Shown: one piece after another, positions 17,456 to 24,045 of the stretch
How positions within the stretch are numbered: position 1 is the stretch's first letter
Layout: the number at the start of each line of letters is the position of its first letter
From: Mitsuaria sp. 7
Lineage (GTDB): Bacteria > Pseudomonadota > Gammaproteobacteria > Burkholderiales > Burkholderiaceae_C
Reading direction: 5' to 3'
Assembly (NCBI RefSeq): GCF_001653795.1
Contig: NZ_CP011514.1
Location: 4,708,727 to 4,772,726, forward strand
DNA: 64,000 nt
The notes under the pieces: generated by a model
Database searches by the model: none
What the model saw: the letters and a program-made list of their open reading frames with translations, nothing else
What the model was told of the DNA's origin: nothing
Translations under genes and position numbers: made by a program

Positions 17456-18292
17456 ATGAGCGACACCAGCGACACCCCCCAAGGCCCGCGCGCCATCCTC
17501 GCGGACGACGAACGCCTGATGCGCGAGCAGCTGCGCAGCCGCATCGCCGAGGTCTGGCCCGAACTCCAGATCGTCGGCGAGGCCAAGAACGGCCTGGAGG
17601 CCGTCGAGCTGGTCAAGGAGCACAAGCCCGACCTGGTCTTCCTCGACATCCGCATGCCGGGCCTGACCGGCGTCGAGGCCGCCAAGCAGATCGCGCAGCT
17701 GCCCGACGACGACGACTGGTCGTTGCCCGAGATCGTCTTCATCACCGCCTACGACCAGTACGCGGTCGAGGCCTTCGAACAGGGCGTCTGCGACTACGTG
17801 CTCAAGCCGGCGGAGCGGGATCGCCTGATGGTCACCGTCGAGCGCATCAAGAAGCGTCTGGCGCTGCGCAGCGGCGAGGTCGAGCCCGAAGGCCCCAGCA
17901 CCGGCACGCTGCAGCAGCTGCTGCACTCGCTGTCGGCGCGGGTGAACAACACCAGCGGCTCGCCGCAGTACCTGCAGTGGATCCAGGCCTCGGTCGGCCA
18001 GACCATCCAGATGATCCCGGTCGAGGACGTGCTGTTCTTCATCAGCGATGAGAAGTACACCCGCGTCCAGACGACGACGGTCGAGGCGCTGATCCGCAAG
18101 CCGATCAAGGAACTCGTCGACGAGCTCGATCCCAAGCTGTTCTGGCAGATCCACCGCTCGACGCTGGTCAACGTCAAGGCGATCAACGGGATCGGGCGGG
18201 ACTTCCGCGGTCGGCAGCTCGTCGGCGTGCGCGGGCTCGATGAGAAGCTCGAGGTCAGCCGCAGCTACACGCATCTCTTCAAGGGGATGTGA
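17456..18292 (+). CDS. LytTR-family response regulator
   Basis: A 278-aa regulator. The receiver domain occupies about residues 10-140, with an acidic pocket (ADDE), the acceptor D64 in LVFLDIRMPG, a Thr in FITAYDQYA and the Lys in DYVLKPAE. The LytTR DNA-binding domain fills about 175-275 (IPVEDVLFFISDEKYTRVQ, FWQIHRSTLVNVKAI, and SRSYTHLFKGM at the end). It is the partner of the LytS-type kinase two genes upstream. Regulators of this class bind direct repeats in promoters, but no target sites were identified here. The gene ends 32 bases before a palindromic repeat that carries an insertion element. Confidence 0.95.
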   Translation: MSDTSDTPQGPRAILADDERLMREQLRSRIAEVWPELQIVGEAKNGLEAVELVKEHKPDLVFLDIRMPGLTGVEAAKQIAQLPDDDDWSLPEIVFITAYDQYAVEAFEQGVCDYVLKPAERDRLMVTVERIKKRLALRSGEVEPEGPSTGTLQQLLHSLSARVNNTSGSPQYLQWIQASVGQTIQMIPVEDVLFFISDEKYTRVQTTTVEALIRKPIKELVDELDPKLFWQIHRSTLVNVKAINGIGRDFRGRQLVGVRGLDEKLEVSRSYTHLFKGM

Positions 18293-18323
18293 GGCCGAAG
18301 GCTTCAGGACTGCCACCGCCGCT

Positions 18324-18352
18324 GGCCCTCACCCCCGCCCTCTCCCGCAAGC
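18324..18352 (+). repeat. left half of a palindromic (REP-like) repeat split by an IS
   Basis: The sequence from GGCCCTCACCC to CTCCCGCAAGC matches, in inverted orientation and with one difference, the first part of the intact 40-base repeat at 19661-19700. Its other half (GCAAGCGGGAGAGGGAG) resumes at 19608 after the insertion element. Confidence 0.85.
18347..18352. repeat. target-site duplication GCAAGC, left copy
   Basis: GCAAGC immediately before the left inverted repeat is repeated exactly at 19608-19613 after the right one. Confidence 0.9.
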
Positions 18353-18401
18353 TGTATGGACCGAGGACATAGGTAACAGGCGTGCCAGGACATGGGTGAC
18401 A
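18353..18401 (+). repeat. IS left terminal inverted repeat
   Basis: It holds two copies of the 15-base motif AGGACATRGGTRACA, separated by a short spacer, as does the right end. These internal repeats are likely transposase-binding sites. Confidence 0.9.
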
Positions 18402-18432
18402 CTTTTCCCGCCTAGTCAGCGGGAGGACGAAG

Positions 18433-19545
18433 TTGCCCTGGAGCCAAGACACCGTGAAGGATCAACGAGAGGAATTTGTTCGACTGGCCCGACAGCCTGG
18501 CGCCAATATCAGCGAGCTATGTCGACGCAGCGGGATCAGCCGCAAGACAGGCTACAAGTGGCTCAGCCGAGACGATCTCGAGGATCGATCTCGGCGACCA
18601 CACACCTCGCCGACTCGTACGCCCGAACAGCTGCAGGCGCAGGTGCTTGCAGTGCGGGCCGAATGTTCTGCTTGGGGCGGTCGCAAGATCGCGAAGGTGC
18701 TGGCGCGCGATCATGGTGTGCACGTAGCAGCCAGCACAGCCAACTGGGTGCTGCGCCGAAACGGCCTGATCGACCCGGCAGCAAGCCAGGCCGCGACGGC
18801 ATGGCAGCGCTTCGAGCACGAGACGCCCAATGCACTGTGGCAGATGGACTTCAAGGGCCACTTCGCCACCGACACTGAGCGCTGCCATCCGCTGACCGTG
18901 CTGGACGATCACTCGCGCTTCAACATCGTGCTGCAAGCGCTGAGTAACGAGCGGCTAGAGTCCGTGCAGCCGGTGCTGCAGCGCGCCTTTGAGCGCTATG
19001 GGCTGCCTGAGCGCATCAACGCCGACAACGGTCCGCCCTGGGGCTCGCCGACGCGCGGAGCACTCACCGAGCTGGGCGTCTGGCTGATTCGCTTGGGAGT
19101 GCGGTTGAGCCACAGCCGACCGATGCATCCTCAGACCAACGGCAAGGACGAGCGATTCCATCGCACCCTGAAAGCCGAGTTGCTGGCCAGTCGGCACTTC
19201 AAGGACCTGGACGATGCCCAGCACCACTTCATCCAGTGGCGGCATCTGTACAACGCCAAGCGCCCGCATCAAGCGCTGGGCATGGACACGCCAGCCAGCC
19301 GCTACGCGGCCAGCCCGCGCTCGATGCCAAGCTCTTTGCGGCCCGTCGAATATGGCGATGGCGCCATCGTGCGCCGGGTCGGATACGGTGGACGGATCGC
19401 CTTCAAAGGCAACACCTACCGCGTCGGCAGAGGCCTCATCGGCCAGCCTGTAGCCCTACGACCTCACCTGGATCTTGATGGCAGCTTCGATGTCTTCTTC
19501 TGCCATCAAAAAGTACGCATGATTGACCTGTGCCAGGCTGACTAA
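18433..19545 (+). CDS. IS481-family transposase
   Basis: A 370-aa DDE transposase. An N-terminal helix-turn-helix (about 10-45, ISELCRRSGISRKTGYKWLS) is followed by the rve-type catalytic core: first Asp in LWQMDFKGHF, second in RINADNGPPW, and Glu in NGKDERFHRTLKAELL. A C-terminal beta-rich part follows (YGGRIAFKGNTYRVG). The start is a TTG (leading MPWSQD, as in relatives) with GGGAGG seven bases upstream. The frame is complete without stops or shifts, so the element can probably transpose by itself. Confidence 0.95.
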   Translation: MPWSQDTVKDQREEFVRLARQPGANISELCRRSGISRKTGYKWLSRDDLEDRSRRPHTSPTRTPEQLQAQVLAVRAECSAWGGRKIAKVLARDHGVHVAASTANWVLRRNGLIDPAASQAATAWQRFEHETPNALWQMDFKGHFATDTERCHPLTVLDDHSRFNIVLQALSNERLESVQPVLQRAFERYGLPERINADNGPPWGSPTRGALTELGVWLIRLGVRLSHSRPMHPQTNGKDERFHRTLKAELLASRHFKDLDDAQHHFIQWRHLYNAKRPHQALGMDTPASRYAASPRSMPSSLRPVEYGDGAIVRRVGYGGRIAFKGNTYRVGRGLIGQPVALRPHLDLDGSFDVFFCHQKVRMIDLCQAD

Positions 19546-19558
19546 CCTGGACCTGACC

Positions 19559-19607
19559 TGTTACCCATGTCCTGGCACACCTGTCACCCATGTCCTCGGT
19601 CCATACA
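19559..19607 (-). repeat. IS right terminal inverted repeat
   Basis: The reverse complement matches the left end at 45 of 49 positions. The four differences are all transitions. Confidence 0.9.
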
Positions 19608-19613
19608 GCAAGC
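19608..19613. repeat. target-site duplication GCAAGC, right copy
   Basis: Identical to 18347-18352. With one copy and the element removed, the palindrome CCCTCTCCCGC-AA-GCGGGAGAGGG is restored. Confidence 0.9.
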
Positions 19614-19660
19614 GGGAGAGGGAGTCCGACCGGCGCGACTCGCGGCACTGGCTCCTCTTG

Positions 19661-19700
19661 CTCCCTCTCCCGCTTGCGGGAGAGGGTGGGGGTGAGGGCC
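19661..19700 (-). repeat. 40-base REP-like palindromic repeat, intact copy
   Basis: CTCCCTCTCCCGCTTGCGGG followed by AGAGGGTGGGGGTGAGGGCC. It is identical over 40 bases to 43472-43511 and is the inverted partner of the IS-split copy at 18324. Its core folds into an 11-bp stem. It lies 19 bases past the stop of the O-antigen-ligase-like gene, between convergent genes. Confidence 0.9.
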
Positions 19701-19718
19701 AGCAGACGTGGCAGTCAG

Positions 19719-22382
19719 TCAGCGTGGTGGACCCTTGAGCTTCACACCCGCCGCCGCCATCGCGCGGCGGACTTCCGGCGCATCCTCGAAGGCGGACTCC
19801 AGCTCCGGCTGCAGCGTCTCCAATTCCAGCCGCGAGTCGGGATCACCCGGGCGGTTCGACTTCCGCGACGACGCCCGCAGGCCGAGTCCCAGCGCCATCA
19901 GCGCGTAGAACAGGAAGGCGATCCGCGGCGCGTCGATGAGGCTGTCGAACAGCCCCACGACCACGAAGCCCGCCAGCCCGCCCACCACCGCCGGCGCCAG
20001 CGGATGGTGACGACCCGCGCCGAAGCTCAGCCGCACCAGCACCGTCACCAGCAGGCTGGTCCACAGCGCGAGGCCGAACAGGCCCTGCTCGAACAGCACA
20101 TGCGCCGGCAGGCTCTTCATGTGGAAGGGCATGTGGTTGCGGTCGCTGGTGAAGAACCACCGCGCGAGACCATCGCTGAAATCGCCGTTCTGGATCACCG
20201 GACCGTGCACGCTGTCGGCGATCGAGATCGATGCGATCTCCAGCACGCCGCCGCGCCAGTTCTGCGTCACCGACGCCACCAGACGCTTGGGCGCCCAGGC
20301 CCGGCCGCCGAAGTCGACGGGCGCCTGGCCCAGCTTCAACTGCACCGGTTGCCACGCGCCGCCCTTCGGCTCGACATCGGCCTCGCGGTCCACGCAGCGC
20401 AGCGGGTAGAGCAGGAACTTCTCGCAGATCTCCACGCGCAGACGCGTCTTGAACTGCGTGCGCAGCGTCACCGTCGCCGCGACCTCGCCGGCCACCGCCG
20501 GCACGCGCTGGCTCAGCCGGAACATCTCGCCGTGGCCCATCTGATGCAGGCCGCTGGTCAGCGTCACGGTCGGGTTCGGCGAAGGCTCCGTGCCGGGCAG
20601 GCCGGACGCGGGCATCTCGGACCGGGCCGGGTTCAGGCGGTAGTCGCCGACGCGTTCTTCGAAAGGCCCGCCGTTGGCGAAGCTCGCCGGGAATCGTCCG
20701 CTGCCCTTGCCCAGCAGCCATTCGTCCATGGACTTGAGCAGTCCCAGGCTGACGCGCCAGTGCTCGAGGCGGCCTTCGAAGTCCTGCTGCCCGGTCGACA
20801 TCCGCTGACCGATGTAGGCGCCGCCGCCCAGCGCCGCGACCACCGCGCACGCCAGCAGGCAACCGGTCCAGACCAGGCCCCGGATGCGCCAGCCGGCGGT
20901 GCGCAGATCGGCGCCGACCCGCGGCGACCATTGCGTCGCGATCCATGCGATCGCCAGCACCGACAGCACGAGCGCGATGGCGACGAGGTCCTGTCCACCG
21001 CCCCAATTCGCCGCGACCAGTCCCGTCCCGGCGAGCGACGCCATCCACACCACCGCCAGCGCGAAGGCCTGCGACGGCTGCGTCAATCCGCCGCGCCACA
21101 GCCAGGCCAATCCGAGGCCGAGCAGGACGAGGATCCCGTCGATCAGATAGGCGCCCTTGGGCACCAGGTCGATCAGCAATCCGCCGAGCGAGGCCAGCAG
21201 CAGCGCGGGCAAGGGCGACAGCGCCATCAGCGCCCGCTGCTGGCCGCGCGGCCAGGCGGCGCGCGAGGCCGGCATCGCCAGCAGCACCGCGACGCTGCCG
21301 GACAGCGCGAGCAGCGCGCGATAACCGCCGGCGCCGAAGAGCACCCAGGCGGCGACGGCGGTCCCGGCGATCACGCCGACGGACCAGGCGAGCGGCACCT
21401 TCGCGCGCGCGCCGGGGAAGACAGGCGACGACGGCGCGCCGTCCTGTCGCGGCGCATTCTGCTCATCGCGGCGCTGCACGGCCCACAGCAGCGCGCAGAG
21501 CGCCATGCCGAACGGCACCGCCAGATAGACGCCGCGCGAGAAGGTCGTCAGCGACGCATAGAACGCCAGCAGCATCACCGCCAGCGCCGCCGCGAAGCTC
21601 AGCGGGCGGCGCTCCCGCATCGCCCACAGCATCGCGAACGGCAGGCTCAGCGCCAGCGCGCCGTCCAGCGACGCGCCGCCCACGTTCATCTCCCAGAACA
21701 GCGAGGTCGTCCGGTAGTCCGACGAGAAGTCCAGCAGCCCCGTGTAGACCCAGCGCTCCCACACCGCGCCCAGCGAGGTCGTGATCAGCACCAGCACCCA
21801 GGCCGCGCGCGACAGGCGCTGCACCGAGGAAGGCCGCAGGTCCGACGCCTTCTGCCACAGCGGCAGCAGCAGCAGGACCAGGAAGAAGCTCTTGCCGGCG
21901 CGCAGGCTGTTCATCGGCTCCTGGAAGCCTTGCCAGAAACCGAAGTCCACGCCGCCGGCCTGATCGAACCCGCGCCAGACCGCGATGAACGCGGACAACG
22001 CGAACACCGCCATCAGCACCCGTACCGCCGCGCGCCAGCGCAGCGTGCGGTAGCGCCAGGCCACCGGCTTGCTCGGCGGCACGGTCAGCGCGAGCGCCGT
22101 GTAGCCGCCAGCGGCGACGGCCAGCACGAGCAGGTCCAGCTCTTCGAAAGTGATCCAGCCGGTCCACGGCGCGAAGCCGATCACCGGCACCAGCGCCGGC
22201 ACCAGCAGCGGCAGCGAGCGCCATCCGAAGAAGCTGGCCACCGCGATCGCCACCCACAAGGCGGTGGCGGCCACCGGTTGCACCGGGTAGTGCCGCATGA
22301 GCCAGAGTCCGACGGCTGCGCACGCCACGCCGGTGACCATCCTGGTCAGGGACGACAGGCCCCGGGGCAGGACGAACTTCAT
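19719..22382 (-). CDS. O-antigen ligase/polymerase-like membrane protein
   Basis: An 887-aa multi-pass protein. About eleven to twelve hydrophobic helices fill residues 10-560. A large extracytoplasmic section (about 590-810) lies before the last two or three helices. That section includes a WaaL/Wzy-like part (LGKGSGRFPASFANGG, later NHMPFHMKSLPAHVLFEQG) and, between them, a beta-rich stretch resembling a carbohydrate-binding module (VIQNGDFSDGLARWFF). WaaL/Wzy enzymes join undecaprenyl-linked sugars to lipid A or to each other in the periplasm. The ATG at 22382 overlaps the stop of the upstream YhhN gene (ATGA). No other polysaccharide gene is adjacent, so the substrate is unknown. Confidence 0.8.
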   Translation of the reverse strand: MKFVLPRGLSSLTRMVTGVACAAVGLWLMRHYPVQPVAATALWVAIAVASFFGWRSLPLLVPALVPVIGFAPWTGWITFEELDLLVLAVAAGGYTALALTVPPSKPVAWRYRTLRWRAAVRVLMAVFALSAFIAVWRGFDQAGGVDFGFWQGFQEPMNSLRAGKSFFLVLLLLPLWQKASDLRPSSVQRLSRAAWVLVLITTSLGAVWERWVYTGLLDFSSDYRTTSLFWEMNVGGASLDGALALSLPFAMLWAMRERRPLSFAAALAVMLLAFYASLTTFSRGVYLAVPFGMALCALLWAVQRRDEQNAPRQDGAPSSPVFPGARAKVPLAWSVGVIAGTAVAAWVLFGAGGYRALLALSGSVAVLLAMPASRAAWPRGQQRALMALSPLPALLLASLGGLLIDLVPKGAYLIDGILVLLGLGLAWLWRGGLTQPSQAFALAVVWMASLAGTGLVAANWGGGQDLVAIALVLSVLAIAWIATQWSPRVGADLRTAGWRIRGLVWTGCLLACAVVAALGGGAYIGQRMSTGQQDFEGRLEHWRVSLGLLKSMDEWLLGKGSGRFPASFANGGPFEERVGDYRLNPARSEMPASGLPGTEPSPNPTVTLTSGLHQMGHGEMFRLSQRVPAVAGEVAATVTLRTQFKTRLRVEICEKFLLYPLRCVDREADVEPKGGAWQPVQLKLGQAPVDFGGRAWAPKRLVASVTQNWRGGVLEIASISIADSVHGPVIQNGDFSDGLARWFFTSDRNHMPFHMKSLPAHVLFEQGLFGLALWTSLLVTVLVRLSFGAGRHHPLAPAVVGGLAGFVVVGLFDSLIDAPRIAFLFYALMALGLGLRASSRKSNRPGDPDSRLELETLQPELESAFEDAPEVRRAMAAAGVKLKGPPR

Positions 22383-23077
22383 GCGCGCGACCGTCCCAGG
22401 CTGCTGGCGATGCACCATTGCGCCGGCCAGTAGCTGGCCAGCACCCAGACGCTGGCCATCTCCAGCGGACCGGCGAACTTGTTGATGGCCAGCATCGCGT
22501 CGGAAAACACGAACAGCGTGCCGCCCCACGCGGCCCAGCGCGCGAGCGGCTCATCGGGCTGGCCGACGCTGCCACGCCACCAGGTCCAGGCCTGCGCCGC
22601 CATGGCCGAAAGGCAGACGACGTAGACGACGACCGGTGCCCGCAGCTCGCCCGGGATGTGCGGCCAGAGTTGTCCCAGCACCGCCGCCGCGATGACGCCG
22701 AACATCAGGAAGGGCCAGCGCACCGCGCCCAGCTTCTTGCGGGTGCAGAAGCCGACGGTGTAGCAGACATGGGCCGCCAGGAAGCTCACCAGACCGGGCA
22801 GGAAGCCCTGCTCCGGCCACAGCAGCGCGATGTCGCCCGCCAGCGAACACAGCAGCCCGGCGCGCAGCCAGCGCGCCAGCCGCGGGCGATCGGCACCGCG
22901 GGGCCAGGCGTAGAGCAGGATCAGGACCGTCGTCAGCGGCTTGAAGACGAAAGCCAGGGCCGGCGGCAGTGGCGCGGGTTGGGACAACGCGAGGATGGCG
23001 GCGGCCGCGCTGAGCAGGGTCAGCAGCGGGAGCGCGGCGGTGAGCCAGGTGGCGGACTTGGCGGCGGAGGCTGTCAT
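22379..23077 (-). CDS. YhhN family membrane protein (lysoplasmalogenase-like)
   Basis: A 232-aa protein with seven to eight hydrophobic helices. Family signatures are a central LWPEQGFLPGLVSFLAAHVCYTVGFC and the C-terminal GGTLFVFSDAMLAINKFAGP, whose Asp residues lie in membrane segments. YhhN/TMEM86 proteins hydrolyse the vinyl-ether bond of lysoplasmalogen in animals; the bacterial substrate is often unclear. It is translationally coupled to the O-antigen-ligase-like gene by a 4-base overlap. Confidence 0.88.
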   Translation of the reverse strand: MTASAAKSATWLTAALPLLTLLSAAAAILALSQPAPLPPALAFVFKPLTTVLILLYAWPRGADRPRLARWLRAGLLCSLAGDIALLWPEQGFLPGLVSFLAAHVCYTVGFCTRKKLGAVRWPFLMFGVIAAAVLGQLWPHIPGELRAPVVVYVVCLSAMAAQAWTWWRGSVGQPDEPLARWAAWGGTLFVFSDAMLAINKFAGPLEMASVWVLASYWPAQWCIASSLGRSRA

Positions 23078-23160
23078 GCGGCGGCATTTTGCCGTTTGCA
23101 GACGACGCCTACCCCCCGGTTCAGGGTGACATGGCAGACCTTACAGGGTGGTTGCCGCTC

Positions 23161-23238
23161 TCAAGTCTGCTCACAAGTCGGTCACAAGTCCGCTCCAGGT
23201 CCCCTTACAGGTCCGCTCAAGGTCCGTTCACAGGTGCG
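23161..23238. repeat. degenerate ~11-bp tandem repeats at a gene 3' end
   Basis: About seven imperfect units around CAAGTCCG / CAGGTCCG run through the last codons of the ImmA-like gene and into the gap beyond. They code for an atypical Arg/Gly/Pro tail (SGPVRGPGADL), so the natural C-terminus may have been extended or replaced by repeat growth. Confidence 0.55.
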
Positions 23239-23790
23239 ACCAGTGTCGATCCAGGCCTGCAGACGCTCGTGGACGGCGGACTCGGGGACGAAGAACTTCT
23301 CCGCGAGCCGGCGCGCGCTGACCACGCCCTGGTTCATGAGCCGGTAGATCGCGAAGTCCGGCATCAGCAGGTCCAGCGCGAAGCGGTGGGCTTCCTGCTC
23401 GATGCGTCGGGGGCCGTGGGTCGACAGGGTGGGCGCCGTCTCCGGCGGCACCGGGCCGTGCCCGAGCACGTGATGCCCCAGCGCATGCGCCAGCACGATG
23501 CGGCGACGCATCGGTTCCTCGGCCAGGTTGAGCTCGATCACCGGCTTCTCATCCAGATACAGCAGCCGGCCGCGATAGGGATACATCGGCTCCTGCGGGC
23601 CGCCGCGGTCGCGGACCTCGACGCCGGCGCCCGCGGCCAGTTCGAGGGCGCTCAGCGGCAGGGTGGCCTGGTCCCAATGCGCCTTGCGCAGTTCATCGGC
23701 GGCGGCATCGATGACGCCGTGCCGCGCCGCGACTTCGGCGGGCGTGCGGGACTCTCGAAACGGGAAGCAGGAAATCGGGGCGGCGGACAT
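23182..23790 (-). CDS. ImmA/IrrE-type protein lacking the catalytic Glu
   Basis: A 202-aa protein with the ImmA/IrrE metallopeptidase layout: a helical N-terminus, a beta part (YRGRLLYLDEKPVIELN), the zinc helix, and an EQEAHRFALDLLMPDF helix that supplies the third ligand. A winged-helix-like end (LAEKFFVPESAVHERLQAW) follows. The zinc helix reads AHALGHHVLGH: both His of HExxH are kept, but the catalytic Glu is Ala. Family members cleave repressors of mobile elements or stress regulons; this copy is predicted to bind metal but not cut. It has no adjacent HTH repressor gene and stands alone between YhhN and rep. Confidence 0.78.
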   Translation of the reverse strand: MSAAPISCFPFRESRTPAEVAARHGVIDAAADELRKAHWDQATLPLSALELAAGAGVEVRDRGGPQEPMYPYRGRLLYLDEKPVIELNLAEEPMRRRIVLAHALGHHVLGHGPVPPETAPTLSTHGPRRIEQEAHRFALDLLMPDFAIYRLMNQGVVSARRLAEKFFVPESAVHERLQAWIDTGRTCERTLSGPVRGPGADL

Positions 23791-23885
23791 GGTCGGTCTC
23801 CTCGGCAGGCGCAGAGGGACCGGATGCTAGAAATCTGTGCGTCGCCGCGAAATGACTCGAACCAGTAAGAATCGTTCGCCCACCA

Positions 23886-23910
23886 CTGTCACTGACTGTT
23901 CGAGTGACAG
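23886..23910. promoter_or_regulatory. inverted repeat upstream of the ImmA-like gene
   Basis: CTGTCAC and GTGACAG (7 bp each, 11 bases apart) form a perfect inverted repeat about 100 bases upstream of the ImmA-like start, within a 255-base gap that holds no gene. It has the size of an operator for a dimeric repressor. No function is shown. Confidence 0.35.
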
Positions 23911-24045
23911 GTCTTGCCAGTTCCCCATCACCGGTCGTCGACAACGGGTAGTCAGCGAGTGCCAGTGGGGCCGGAATGATGCTTGAGGGTCCTGGAGGGA
24001 GCCCTCATGCATCGTGGAGAGCCCGCGCTTGGCCCAGCGCAGGAC

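Larger units (their letters stand above)
18353..19607 (+). mobile_element. IS481-family insertion sequence, intact
   Basis: A 1255-bp element with one transposase gene, 49-base terminal inverted repeats that match at 45 positions, and a 6-bp GCAAGC duplication on both sides. Both ends begin TGTATGGACC, and the TGT/ACA ends are typical of IS481. Intact gene, ends and duplication point to a recent, probably active insertion. It sits between the convergent LytTR and O-antigen-ligase-like genes and breaks neither. Confidence 0.95.

Noticed and set aside
19590..22433. Plus-strand frame of about 950 codons
   Set aside because: Antisense to the O-antigen-ligase-like gene, with low-complexity Arg/His/Gln/Asp composition.
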